From contig JARBJD010000374.1 of the NCBI GenBank assembly GCA_033064195.1, positions 1 to 64,000 on the forward strand: a DNA stretch of 64,000 bases, in the 5' to 3' direction. The notes under the pieces were generated by a model. It did not search any database, was not told where the DNA came from, and was given only the letters and a program-made list of their open reading frames with translations. Source of the stretch: Blattamonas nauphoetae (taxonomy: Eukaryota; Preaxostyla; Oxymonadida). Below are positions 20,216 to 33,000 of the stretch, piece by piece (position 1 is the stretch's first letter; every line of letters begins with the position of its first letter). The translations under genes and the position numbers were made by a program.

Positions 20216-22942
20216 GTGGACAGCAGGACGATTGCTGGCCACTTGAAGATGTCCCTCGACACCCCCACCCCAACATACACTCTCCTCTCCAACTCCATCG
20301 ATGGTGTCCCCACACCCCGCATCAACCATCGCAGTGTCTCCGCGTTTGGTCGCTTTTGGGTGTTCGGAGGAAGGAACGACGAAAAGCTGCTCCTGAACGA
20401 CCTTCATTCCTTCGTCCCGACCAACCACTCGTGGGAACAGCACACAGACACTGGCCTTGAAGCCCCAACAGCCAGGGAAGACATGTCACTCTGCGAACAC
20501 GCTGGGAGTCTGTTCATGTTTGGTGGACACGGGATGGACTCGAATGGCGAGGAGAACAGACTGAACGACCTGTGGCAGTTCTCAATCGAACGAAATCGAT
20601 GGACAAAGCTTGTTCCGCTGAGTGAGGACATGCCAGCTGGTGTGAAGGGAGCAGCGATGATTCTGCTTCATCAGCAGCTTCATGTGTTCGGAGGGAGGTT
20701 TTCGGATGAGTCAGTTTCGAACGAACTTTGGGTGTTCTCACTCGTTGAATCAAAATGGACGCATTTGAACGGTTCCTTCAAACCGAACATTCTGGAAAAC
20801 TCGGCGTCCCCCCTCTCCCCAGAACCATCCCTGGCAGCTCGAGAGCAACCTGCGATTTGGACGAAAACAATCGAAATTGACGGCGAGGAGCACGACCTGC
20901 TTCTCGTCTGTGCTGGACTGAGCGAGACCGACCAATCGATCCTGACCATCGACAGAATCATCCTCGCTTCGGAATACTCGTCTGATCAGAACTTCGTCTT
21001 CACCACTCCCTTCTCCTTTCCAGCCTCTGCCTTCCCCAAAAACCCAATTGGCATCGCTGCTTGCACGGTCGTCGTGGAGGATGGAATTGTCAGCATGGGC
21101 GGGTTGGATGGGGACGAGCTTCGGCCGTTCTGGACGTATTGGAAAGTGTCTGAACTCACCCTCGACTCGTCTGACGACAAGTACGAAGTGCAGACAGCGA
21201 GTGGACGGATTTCAAGTGGGAGTGTGGCGCTTCTCGGGAAGCAGGTGTTCATGTTTGGAGGGAGCGTGTCGGAACAGCTTCGAACAGATCCCACTCGCAA
21301 CCACAACAGAATGTTCATCTCCACCCTCACTGACACCTTCCGCTGCTCGCCTGGCACTGTCGTCGACTCTTCCGCACCTTCGTCGGCTGGCTGCTCAATC
21401 ACACCCACTGGAACATTCGCCCGCAAATTCGGCACCACATCACCAAGACTGTGCTCTGTCGGAACAACGAATCGGTTTGAAGTGGCGACGAGAGGGTATC
21501 ATTGTGTGTCGTGCCCAGCGAGTTCATTTGCAGGCACAGATGGATCTTCCACATGCACGCCTTGCACAGATCCGAATGGCTGGTGTCCAGTTGGCAGCAG
21601 AGTGGGAAACGCGACCATTCCGTCCGAACCCAACGGAATGACAAGTCGAGTCCAAGATTTCCACACACTCGACGAGCTGCAAGCGCTGAACCTGCTGATC
21701 CCGTTGTTCGGCGTGCTCATCGGCATCGTCGTTGCCTCGTGCTTCCTCTGGTGTCCCTGCTCCAAAAAGTGGTTCTGGCGGCTGGATTGGATGGACGGGT
21801 ATCACCACACGCGCGTCAATCGAGTGACGAGAGTGTCGGAGAAGGTGCTGCGGAAGTCTCTCCTCGGCACGTGTCTGTTCGTCATCTTCGTCTTCTTCAC
21901 TGTCGGGACAATCACGTCGATTCTGTTGGAGTTCTTTCTGAACAACAAGTTTGAGTCGACGACGATGATTGTTGAGCTGTCTCTTCCGTCTGACCCGAAA
22001 ATGAAAGTGATGGAGACACCGACAGCTGAGTTGGGGTTGGCGATCAACCAGATGAACAGGCAGTGCACTCTGAACGACACGTTGGCAGAGGAGGAGGGGC
22101 GGATTGGGTGGGTGGCAGATGGGGAGTTGTGCAGTGAAGAGATCAAAGTTCATTTTGGCCGAATTCAGACGAGTATGAACACAATCACGTTTCACTCATC
22201 TTTCTCTCTGTTCTCTTCATCTCTCGTTCATCCTCTCTCTCTCATTCTTCTTCTTCTTTTCCATCTCCTCCCAGACTCCCCTCCCACCATCGCCTGTCGC
22301 CTCCTCTCCACCAACACCACTCTCCGCTACTCCCCAACCGTCGACTGTCTCCTCTCCATCTCTCTCGACACCCCAACCTTCGAGTTCGACGTCACCGCGC
22401 CTGCTCCCTCCATCTCCTTCGAAGTTGACAATCCTGAAGCTGTTGCGTATGGTTTTGCTGCGTTCATGCGGACAGACACGAATCGAGAGAAGGACACGAA
22501 CAGCCCAAACGAGACGATCTCGGGGCTCGGCTCGTTCGTCGTTGATTCGAAAGGGTTGATGTTCAAAGGACCGACGCCGACTGTGTTCTCGTTCGATCTT
22601 CAGCGGTCGCGATACAAAGCAGCCGACAACGAGCTTTCGTACGGCCTCTTCGTCTCGTCGGCAGACGTCACAGCTGGCTCGACCTCCGGCTTCGACGAAC
22701 TTTACTCCAACTTCGGACTCGCCGTGCAGTTCGAGTTTGTGAAGGACGCGCAGATCATCCTGATCGATCGAGTGTATCGTCAGAAGGTGGCTGAGCTGCT
22801 TGCCACGCTCTTCTCGACTGCTCTTGGATTCTTCGGAGAATGCAGCGCTCTTGTCATCAATTTTCTCAATTCTTCATCATTTCTCTGTTTACTCCCAAAG
22901 ACGAGTTCAAATGTTTCGTTTCATCTTCATTGGACCTTGTAA
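20216..22942 (+). CDS. Kelch-repeat/cysteine-rich transmembrane protein
   Basis: Main frame of a large membrane protein; the first ATG is at 20249, but homologous sequence continues upstream in other frames, so the true start is lost. Kelch repeats are visible by their GG doublets: GRFWVFGGRNDEK, GSLFMFGGHGMDS, QLHVFGGRFSDES, QVFMFGGSVSEQ (within the first ~370 residues). A cysteine-rich motif follows (YHCVSCPASSFAGTDGSSTC...CTPCTDPNGWCP), then two hydrophobic segments (LLIPLFGVLIGIVVASCFLW at about residue 495, LLGTCLFVIFVFFTVGTITS at about 550) and a C-terminal extracellular-type domain. Probably a surface protein with a beta-propeller ectodomain. A 102-nt candidate intron lies at 22173-22274. 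The last ~35 residues look atypical and may be out of frame. Confidence 0.75.
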   Translation: MDSRTIAGHLKMSLDTPTPTYTLLSNSIDGVPTPRINHRSVSAFGRFWVFGGRNDEKLLLNDLHSFVPTNHSWEQHTDTGLEAPTAREDMSLCEHAGSLFMFGGHGMDSNGEENRLNDLWQFSIERNRWTKLVPLSEDMPAGVKGAAMILLHQQLHVFGGRFSDESVSNELWVFSLVESKWTHLNGSFKPNILENSASPLSPEPSLAAREQPAIWTKTIEIDGEEHDLLLVCAGLSETDQSILTIDRIILASEYSSDQNFVFTTPFSFPASAFPKNPIGIAACTVVVEDGIVSMGGLDGDELRPFWTYWKVSELTLDSSDDKYEVQTASGRISSGSVALLGKQVFMFGGSVSEQLRTDPTRNHNRMFISTLTDTFRCSPGTVVDSSAPSSAGCSITPTGTFARKFGTTSPRLCSVGTTNRFEVATRGYHCVSCPASSFAGTDGSSTCTPCTDPNGWCPVGSRVGNATIPSEPNGMTSRVQDFHTLDELQALNLLIPLFGVLIGIVVASCFLWCPCSKKWFWRLDWMDGYHHTRVNRVTRVSEKVLRKSLLGTCLFVIFVFFTVGTITSILLEFFLNNKFESTTMIVELSLPSDPKMKVMETPTAELGLAINQMNRQCTLNDTLAEEEGRIGWVADGELCSEEIKVHFGRIQTSMNTITFHSSFSLFSSSLVHPLSLILLLLFHLLPDSPPTIACRLLSTNTTLRYSPTVDCLLSISLDTPTFEFDVTAPAPSISFEVDNPEAVAYGFAAFMRTDTNREKDTNSPNETISGLGSFVVDSKGLMFKGPTPTVFSFDLQRSRYKAADNELSYGLFVSSADVTAGSTSGFDELYSNFGLAVQFEFVKDAQIILIDRVYRQKVAELLATLFSTALGFFGECSALVINFLNSSSFLCLLPKTSSNVSFHLHWTL
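22173..22274 (+). other. Candidate spliceosomal intron (102 nt) in kelch gene
   Basis: Begins GTATGA and ends after a pyrimidine tract with TCCTCCCAG. Reading through gives SMNTITFHSSFSLFSSS and a run of Leu; removing it joins RIQT to NSPPTIACRLLS, a better sequence. Length 102 is a multiple of three, so the frame is open either way. RNA evidence is needed to decide. Confidence 0.55.
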
Positions 22943-24034
22943 TTATTCCACAATCGAACAATCTCTGAAGAAGGACAATTGTTTTTGGTGAAAACGGGTG
23001 TGTGACATCGAGCACTGATTGTTTCACATCATTCCCGAATAGAAAATCGCTTTGAAGTGTGTGAGGTCAACAGAAATGAAATAATGACAGTGACAAAAGT
23101 TCACAAATCGAATCCTGCATTGCTTGAACGAAAGTGTAAATGGGTAATTATTTTTGAAAGGTTGCAAAACACTATGGAGCGTCACCAAAAAATATTTTTT
23201 TGCCGAATTAACAGTTACAGGCTTAAAGAGATACCGGACGATAAATTAAGCGGATTTTGTTTTGATCCCGCTCGAGAGGACCCTTTTTTCATCAGCACAA
23301 TTTGACACACTTTTTGTAACAATCCACGTCATAAAACCAATAAGTGGTGTAAAACGCTAAAAAATAACGGATACATGAGCAAAAAGTGAAATAAATGCAC
23401 AAATCATTCAAAAAACCATGAAAAGTATCTCAGTGCTCAATCGCTCGAGACGAGTAGTATATCCTTGGAATAATCTAAACATGTCAGGATGGTTTGTTTG
23501 ATGTCAATTTGTGAAGGAATATCAGTTTTGAAGGATAGTATCGAAAAGGGAGGATGAACAGAAAACACGTGTTGATCCCAGGACGAGACGAACAATATCA
23601 TCTGAACAAAACTCAAAAAATGAAGGAGAATATCTGAAAATACCAGATTATGACTTTAATCAGTGAGATGACAAGTCTCGAAGTTGTCTGGAAGACTGTT
23701 GAAAATCGACTTTGGAGAGAGAAGATGAAAAAGAATGAGCAATGGACACTATGTTGGTTCACATCAAAAGAAGTGTTCCAACACTGATCTTACGCGAATG
23801 AGAAGGTATGTCCAAGAATTGGCGAAGAGGGGTCACCACCAGCTGAAATCTGAATGAAAATAGTGGATGAATCGGTGAATGAATGTACAAAACCTTCAGT
23901 GTGTTGATTGAAGGGGTATATGTCGACTATGGGAATGGTTCGGCAAATCTCCAGACAAATACCAAAATATGACGCCAGCAACTTTTGAAAAATAATCACC
24001 CAAATCTTCACTTGACTTGGAATTAAAAAGCTGT
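22943..24034. other. Intergenic, nothing recognised
   Basis: AT-rich, convergent region between the plus-strand kelch gene and the minus-strand beta-helix gene 1. Only short frames (82 aa at 23057-23305) without resemblance to known families. No feature supported. Confidence 0.5.
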
Positions 24035-27000
24035 TTAAATATCATCTTCTTTCTGTTCTTCAGATTCTTCTTTTCTCTTCTTCTTTCCTTTCTTCGTCTT
24101 CTTCAGTTTGGTGATCGCTTCTTCTTCGTGATGTGCTTCTTCCCCACCCATCTCCGCAATCTCTGTCTCTCCTCCCAATTCTTCTTTTTCTTTCATCTCC
24201 ATCTCCATCTCAACTTTCTTCTTCTTCTTCTTTCGCTTCGGCCGTTCACCCTCTTCCACATTTCCAGACGCATCAATCGCTGTCATCTCGTCTTTTATCC
24301 TCGTCTCATCAATCTCTTCTCCCTCTTCAGTGCGCATGTTCTCTTCTTCCACAATCTCTTCTTGTTTCTTCTTCTTCTTCGTTTTCTTCTTCTTCACTTC
24401 CAATTCTCCGTCAACTTCATCTCTCTCTTTTTCTTCGGTCATATCCACTTCATTCAGTGTGTCCTTGTTCTCCCCATCAACAATCAGCAAATGATCATTC
24501 TCTCCCTCCACTCCTTTCTTCTTCTTCTTTCTCTTCTTCTTTGCTTCCACATTTCCATCATCCTCTCCTCCAACTCCATCTTCCTCCTCCCTTCGCTGTA
24601 TCTCAACTTCTTCCTCCTTCTTAACTTTTTCCGCTGTCGTCTTCTTCTTTCTCTTATTCTTCTTGTGCGGTCTCTCCATCACATCTTCCAATTCCTCTTT
24701 CTCATCTTTCCCATCTCGCTTCCTGTCAGAAACCCCGACGAACATCTCAACAGTGTCGTCACCTGGATGTGTCCACGGAATGTTTTCTTTCTTGGTTGTT
24801 CTATCTCCAGTGATGATGATGTCCTCCTTCAGATCAATCAAATCATCTGACTGTTCTGGTTCTTTCTTTTCGTTTTCGATGATCGATCCTGAGGACAACA
24901 AAATAGGGATGGAATTCTCTCCTATCTTGTTGTCGGACACAACGTCCTCTTTCTCATTTTCAACTGACAGTTGGGCAGATTCGTTCATTTCCGCATCTTT
25001 CTGTTCATTCTTCTGAGCTCTTCTTCGACAACAGCAGACAATCACAATCCCCAACACAATCAAAAACAAGACGGTGAGAGAGATCACGAGAGGAAGCCAC
25101 CACTTCATGTTCTCCAATATTCCTTGCGTGATTCTCTCTGCTGTGTTCTTCTGAATCACAAATGATGCTGTCGTTTCGTTCTGTCCATACACAAGCCGTC
25201 CACACCATTCCAAAGAAGTGTCGAATCCAGACATGGACGACAGAGGCAGGCTCACTTCGATCTGAGATTCGTTGAATGAGTCGGTGGAGTCTTCAGAAAG
25301 AGGAATCCGAACCATCTTTCCTTCGTTCCCATCTTTTTGCACTTCGAACACTTCCAGGAAGAGAGAGCAAGGAATCAGAGTTGTTCCGTCGATCGTCAAA
25401 ACGATTGCCTTTTCTTTCTTGTTCAGCTTGCTCGTCGACGACGAAGAGAGTGTTGGGATGAAGAAAGGAGCATCCACATTCACATCCTCCCCACTCACCA
25501 AGCAATCCGACGACGACAGCCAAAGATGAGGATGGTCGGCCTTCCCATCTCCTCCACTCAGACTCCCAATCTCAATCTCTCCCCCTTCCGAGCAGAGAAT
25601 GTTGTGTCGAAGAGAAGGAAACGAAGAAGAGTGAGGATTGTTGTTGTGGAAAATCCCGCCCTCGATCTTTAGGTTGCCTCCCTTCACGTTGATCGCTCCT
25701 TGCGAGAGATGTGTCAAGTCTGTTTGTTTGATTGATGTCCTGCTGTTCAATAACTTCAGAACTCCACTCTCCCACAAACACAATCCAGCATTCATCGCCA
25801 GCTCGTTCGAAGTGGGAGAGGGCGACAGACCAGTGAGCGAACAAGTCTCCATCGTCAGTTGTCCGCCAACCATCCGAATGAAGATCAGCGAAGGCGAGTC
25901 GGAGAGAACCACATCAACGTCACGAAGCCACAATCGACCTCCTGAAACTTCAATCATTCCTGCCTCTGATTCTGACAACGACGAAGGAGAGACAAGCAGC
26001 TCTGGTTTCATCGACGGTCCTGATGAAATCACAACTCGATGGTGAGACAAGATTGAGATTTGTTCCTTCTGTGTCGTGTTTTCAACGATCGACACACATT
26101 GGAGATTGATCTGACTGATCTCGCCAAATCTTGATCTCAGTCAAATCCTGTCATATAATAGTGCAATCAATCATGATCATTCACAACAATATCCAATTTT
26201 AGTCAACAGGTCGTGAAATGAGACCACAAAAAGGAATACGGAAAGAGTAAAATTTGACTTCTTATTCTTGTCTCTATCCATGGCTCTCTCACTATATTAC
26301 TCTTTTGTTGATTCGGTTCGTTTGATTTTCGTGATGGGATGGACAATCCGCTCCTCAATTAGTGTCTCAATATCATCGAGTGGGAGGACAGCTGGAGAAT
26401 TGTGTTTGATCCTGGTGAGAATCGCCAGATGCTCTGTGGACAAATTCCCTCGTTCTTTTCGTTTAGTATAATGTAATACAGAGAATTCTCTCTCTGTCGA
26501 GACAGTTGTTGTCGAGATGGTATAGTGCCTCAAAAACCCGGATCCCTGTCAAAAACCCGGACTTTTTTTCCAAGATCGATCCCACAGACAACATTTCTCC
26601 GAACCCAAAATTTTTTGAGTCCCACTTTTTTTTTCGAAATGTTTGTCTCGACTCCAACTATCCATCGAGGTAGAAATCGAACCTCCTATTTAGGATCCCA
26701 GGACGGAGGTGCCTATTTAGGCACTTTTTTTGGCCCATTTTTTTGGCTCCAAAATAGGAGGTCCTTAACATTTAAGCTTGGAGGAGAAAAAATTGATGAT
26801 CACATTTCTCCACGCCCGTTCAAAATTTTTCTTTCTCGTTTCATTTCTGGTGGTTTGGGATGGTTTTCTCTCGAAATGACAATTTTTTGAAAAATGAAAT
26901 ATCCTGGGGGGACCTGGGTGAAAATTTAGGGTCAAAAACTGAGTTCCCTGTATTATAAGCTTAGGATCATGAAAACTTGTTTTGATCATATCTCCACAAC

Positions 27001-30000
27001 CAGACATAGTTTCGACATGAGGTTTTCACCAATATGGATGTTTTGGTGGATTATATTTTTTTCTGAAATTTTTGAAAAAAATCCCCCTGCGGCAGTTGAG
27101 ATAATTTTGTGGGTTTTTGACCTGGGGGCGCAAGCAGAGCTGTCACTTGACTTGGGATGATGTACCCGTCTCCAAATTGCGTTATATTGGTGCAGACACA
27201 ATCAGAATCGAATCCAAATGATCAAATTTGATAGAATCGTGCTTGGAGGGAGATGAGTTGGGGGGGATTCTGAGAAAAGCTCGAAAAATGTCAAAAACGC
27301 CAAAATAGGAGGTCATCGAAAAGTCTCAAAAAATCATAAAAATACACTATCCACCAAAACATCCATATTGGTGAAAACCTCATGTCGAAACTATGTCTGG
27401 TTGTGGAGATATGATCAAAACAAGTTTTCATGATCCTAAGCTTATAATACAGGGAACTCAGTTTTGACCCTAAATTTTCACCCAGGTCCCCCCAGGATAT
27501 TTCATTTTTCAAAAATTGTCATTTCGAGAGAAAACCATCCCAAACCACCAGAAATGAAACGAGAAAGAAAAATTTTGAACGGGCGTGGAGAAATGTGATC
27601 ATCAATTTTTTCTCCTCCAAGCTTAAATGTTAAGGACCTCCTATTTTGGAGCCAAAAAAATGGGCCAAAAAAAGTGCCTACATAGGCACCTCCGTCCTGG
27701 GATCCTAAATAGGAGGTTCGATTTCTACCTCGATGGATAGTTGGAGTCGAGACAAACATTTCGAAAAAAAAAGTGGGACTCAAAAAATTTTGGGTTCGGA
27801 GAAATGTTGTCTGTGGGATCGATCTTGGAAAAAAAGTCCGGGTTTTTGACAGGGATCCGGGTTTTTGAGGCACTATAGCAATTGCACTGACGAGTGGAAT
27901 GATGGAGGAACACGGCGAAAACCGAGAATCTGTCAGTATGAGGTTGATGATTTCGGTTGGAGTCCGGAATTGATCCGAAAAATGATCCTGATAAATCGCT
28001 TTCAGCATTCTCCAGTGCGTCGTCGTTCGGTGTTTCAAAATGTTGGGAACGAATCTGTTGAACGTGTTGGCGATATTCAAGATCAAATTGTCGTTTTCTG
28101 GTGAATCACGGCTGTTGAGAACATCATCAGTAAAGATTGCAAGGTTCGAACAGTCAGACGGTTCTAACATTCTGATCGAGATCCTTCTCCTCAATTCAGC
28201 TGCCCACATCTGACATTCCTGCGACACCGACTCGATAAATGGTTCGAGATGTTCTTTCCCACTCTCAGCAATGACCGACTGTAACTTTGTTTGAATGGAA
28301 GTGTTGGTGAGATCGGAAAGTTTTTCTTGCAGTTCGGTGATTCGTGCAGATGTTTGAAAGACATGGAGGTTGTCTGTCTGGAGTCGAACGTTTGTTTCTT
28401 CAGCAATGTCAAGGAGAATCTCAAGGGCGGCCAAACGCAGTAAGTTCTCTGGATTAGAGAAGAATTGAAGTAGTGAGAGGATTTTTGGGTCGGTGGTTGG
28501 TTGAAGAACTGACATTATGACATCAGAGTATTTGAATGCTTGAGTGCACGTGTTTTTGCAAGTACTCCAACGCACTTGGATTGGCTTGGCGAGTTTTCGG
28601 ACTGGAAGTTGACGGCGTTCCAGTTCGGCAGCGAACTTTTTTTTATTTGTGTGACTTTTGGTGATCTGATGGATAAACAGAGCTGCATTGTGGATGATAA
28701 TAGCAGTGATTGATTTTGGATCTTTTTGGAAGGTGTCTTTGAGCGACAGTTGTAATTTGTGGACGTCACAGTGTGAGTGAAGGATCAATGGATTGTCATG
28801 TCTCAGTTCGGTGATGAAACCGTGATGAATGCCAGTCATTGACGCGTCACCGTCCGTTGCGACGGATGCGATCTGGCTGACGGTGAGGCCAGTTCCCACC
28901 AACATCTTCTTGAATTCATGGTAAATCTGTAATCCAGTACTTCCTTCGTTCATCTCCGCCAATCCAAGAAGGATTGTCTTTGGCCTCTTACTTTCATCCA
29001 AAAAACGAAGATTTACACATAACATTGAAGTGGACGTAATATCGGTGGATAAGTCCAACATCAAGGAAATGGGTATGAATCCACGAATTGAGGATAAAAG
29101 TGGTCGTTGATAGAATCGGTCGATCCTGTCCGCCAGATCCCAGAAGAGCTTGTAATCAGACTGGGACGAGTCAGTGACAAAGAAACTATTGTCCACTGAA
29201 TTCAAGGTGTTTGTCAGAGTCTTAAAGTCGTTCACAGATGCGTGGCGATGGGCGATATAATTCACAGCACGGATCTGGTTTTGTTTCTGTTTTCTCCGTC
29301 CATCCATCATGTCAACATCCCGAGATTGCTGAATCCGTTCTTGATCTTGAAGCCACAATCTCACCGCTCGACTGTGGGTTTTTGTTTTCATGTGATCGAG
29401 GACGGAGTTCACATGGGTAGGCTGCGCTGGAACGGATACATATTTATCCCTCGACTTGGAAATGCTATTTTGGTGGCGATGGCATATCCGGCAGACTATT
29501 CCAGATGGGGATACGATGTATGACGACTGATCATCCAGATGAAGACATTCCTGTCGATTTGCCCACTTTTGGTATTTCTTCAATTGCTTTTGCGTGAGGA
29601 CAGGTGGATTGGTGAGTATGTCATCAGCTCCAAGTGTGTTTGATTCTGCTCCAATATCGTCGTCGATCAGCATCGTTGTAAGGAATTCGGTGTCATCTTC
29701 TTCCTGTGGATGATTTCGAGCCTGCCGGTGAAGTCTTGCATTTCTTACACTGAACTGACTAAGTGTCTGTTGTATGAGGACAGGTTTCGAGAACATGTCT
29801 TGGAGTGAGAACGATTTTTCGATGTGAGCCAGGATTCGAAGTCTCCTAATTTGGCGACAGATCTCAGGCCCTCAACTCGTCCTGAGGTTCATTGATCCCG
29901 GTTTCGTGGAATTTGATCTGACAATATCAGAAGTGTGACGATCGACATCGACAACGATCCAATCCCAACTCCTTCCACAATCTTCCATCCATCCTCAATC

Positions 30001-33000
30001 GAACTGCACGGTCGCGTGCGATCCCCACAAAACAACGTCGATTCTGATGACGACCCACAACCCACGAAAATCACAACATCATCAGGAAGAGAGCCAGTCG
30101 AGTTGGAGATCAGAGGATCGAAGGAAGGAATCTCATCATCTTCGTTCATCACGTCAATCGACGTGAGGGTGTATTGTGAGTTGTGTTGGAGTGTTGTTGG
30201 CCATCCAATCAGTTTTTCTGTTGATAGTGCTTCAGTTTCTGAGGTGATTGGTGCGACGAAGGAGAGCGAGTCGTTCAGAGTGCCATTCAGAGAGCTCCCA
30301 ACAATCAGATCTGTGCCAGTCAGTTTCACGAAACAAGTCGTGTGGAGAGTGTTGGAGAAGATGAACTCGATGTGTGCGATGATCGGAGGGAATGGAACGA
30401 CAAGTGTGATTCCATCTTCAACATGAAAACCAGTCGATTCCGTCCAGCTTCCTCGAAGTGTGTATTCTTCCCCGAATCTCAGCTGATTGGATGTTTCAAC
30501 TTCTCCAACTGCGAATTCTGCTGTGCAGTGTGTGTCATCCACAACAATCACATCCGACAACGATTCCCAAATCATGCTTCCATCTGACACATTCAACTTT
30601 CCAGTTCGAGAGACAAGTGCACGTCCTTCCAGCAGCACAATCATCTGAGTTCGATCTTTGTTCATCTGTCTCTTTTCGATTCTCACGATCCGAGATGGTT
30701 CAGAAGGAACAGCGAAAGTGACATCGGTATCCACAACGGAAACAGACTCATCAACACCGAATTTGGTCATCTGATACGTCGTTCCAAAAGAGAGTTGAGG
30801 GTTCGTAGTTCCGAAGATCAGCACAGAGTGGGTGAGCGTGGTCGATGAAGATTCACCAGAGAGTGTTCCAGAGAGTATAATCTCAGCTCCAATCAGTGTC
30901 GACCCTTCCATCTTCCGAACTGTCACATTGAATGTCCTCCCTCCTCCCAACTTCACTCCCGTCATAGTCACCAGTGCTGATTTCTGTTGGTCTCCCCCAA
31001 GTGAACAGTCTGTTGATGTGATTCGAATCGGCTCGTCTGGAGTGGAGAATGGAACTGCTGACACAACAGCAACAACTGACGAACTTGTCAGTCCAACAAC
31101 CGAATATTCTGTTCCATATTTCAGCGTGTTTGTCTGGTTGTACACTTCAACGGGACCACCTAAATCTCATCAGACATTTCACCTAAATCTCATCAACGCC
31201 TAATTAGGAGGTCGCCTTCGTAACTTTCGTCAAAGGGCAGGATCGAATGAAAAAGTCGAAACTATCATGAAATGATCTGTGAGTCTATCATTTCCTCTTC
31301 ATGGTTCTTCTCGCTATTGTTAACGACTGAAAAGGAGTGATTTCTCTGATCGTTGGTAGGTTATACTGCCCGACATGACGACTTGATTCGGCTGTAAAAC
31401 GGTTGTATTTTACTGAATACAGAGACAATGTGTTTCACTTTTCTATCAAAGATAATTTAGAGAGGTAGAGACCTTGTGACAAAAAATTGGACACCAAAAA
31501 ATTCTGAATGACGTGAAAACTGTAAAATTAAAAAAATGATGGACATGTTCTTCACGACATGACACGTGATTCACTTCATCCTACTTGATCCCTCGAACTT
31601 TAAATTTTTTAACTCTACGAGAGTAACACTCGAGGAGGCTGTCACTGAATGAGAGAACGCTGATTCTAGTACTTTCTTGTGGGATCGAGTTCTCACCTCG
31701 CACGATTTTTGGACGAAGGAAGTCTATTGTAACGTAAATCGCATAAATGTCAAAAATAATTGAAACGAGCGTTCACGAAATGTGTTTGATGAGGTTAAAG
31801 TCGGTACTGATTGTTTGAAAGTCTTTCTGACCGATATTGCCCTGTTTGATTCTGGGAAGTTTTATGTTTTTTCTTGTTTCAACCAACACAGTCACTGAGA
31901 AGGACCCGAGTGTGGTGGAGAGGGTCCATCTTGGCCTTAGTGAGAAGTTTGACGAAAGTGTCAGTGAATGTTTTTCATTCCATGATATTTTCAGACACTC
32001 AAAGTTTGTCAGTTTCAACTCATCCCAGCACATCACCAAATCCCGAGTTTTCTTTGATGATCACACAACCTTGATTCTCAGCGTGGTGTGTCTTTTCTCT
32101 TTGTGACTTCTTCACTTTCTCTCGTCCTCTCTCTCGCACATTCTTCACATCGCCAAACAGACAAAACTCTTAAGAGAAACATTTCGAAAGAGTGACATTT
32201 CCGATGGTGCAGCGATTTTGAAAACGATGGGGCTGAAAGAGAGGAACTCTGTGACATTTCCTGAAACTGATTCGACTCACTTTGAGGAAGCGTTGGAAAG
32301 AACGGTGTGATTTTTTGATTTCGAAATCTGTCTTTCGATGAACGGCTGAACTTTATGACACGTTTTTGAATCTGAAATGAACAGAATTCAATGTCTTGAC
32401 GGTTGCGAGCTGTGGCTGGTTTTTTCTTTTCGCACCTCACTGTCCATCATCGGTATTCAGCGTATCGGTGTCCTTGGATACTGCATTGACAGAGACATGG
32501 AGCGAGCGAGTTGACTTATTTCTTCCTTTTCATTTTCTTCATTCAATCTGCTTCTATCTATCACTTGACATTCACAATCCTGGATACATTCAAGAGTGAT
32601 ATCGGTTGTGAATCACGTGTCATGTCGTTCGAAGTATGTCCCCCTACAGTAGCATTTCATGTCATACTCTCTTATTTTTCACTGTTGTTCTTTCAAAAAA
32701 ATCGCAGAGATGTATAACTCAAGGTAGTTGAAGTGTGTGTAAAATGAATTCTCAACTCTCTCTTGTTCTGTCAAAAAACAAAAATTGCAGCTGGATCAAG
32801 TCGCCGTGACGCGCAGTATAACCTTCAGTTTTCTCACTTCCATCACCTCAGCGGCTGGTGTCGCTTTTTGTTTCGTTTCTCTTCAATTTTATCTTTGGGT
32901 ACCTTATTTGTGAAAGATCCTTCTAAAAATGCTTTCTCTCCTCCTCCTCAGAATGTTTTCTCTTTCTTCTTCGTTTCCCTCCTCTTCTGCTGTTGATCTT

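Larger units (their letters stand above)
26093..29937 (-). mobile_element. hAT transposon (3.85 kb) in beta-helix gene 1
   Basis: Flanked by the 8-bp duplication ACGATCGA (26085-26092 and 29938-29945). Short imperfect inverted ends CACACATTGG and CAGAAGTGTG. It encodes one transposase on the minus strand, itself interrupted by the 1,353-bp inverted-repeat element at 26523-27875. Without that nested insert the element would be about 2.5 kb with a complete transposase frame, so it looks recent. Confidence 0.9.

Noticed and set aside
21524-22195. 223-aa minus-strand frame
   Set aside because: Antisense shadow of the kelch gene, whose kelch and TM features are clear.
24017-24850. 277-aa Leu/Phe-rich plus-strand frame and overlapping 163-aa frame
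   Set aside because: Antisense of the Lys/Glu-rich tail of beta-helix gene 1; composition explains the open frames.
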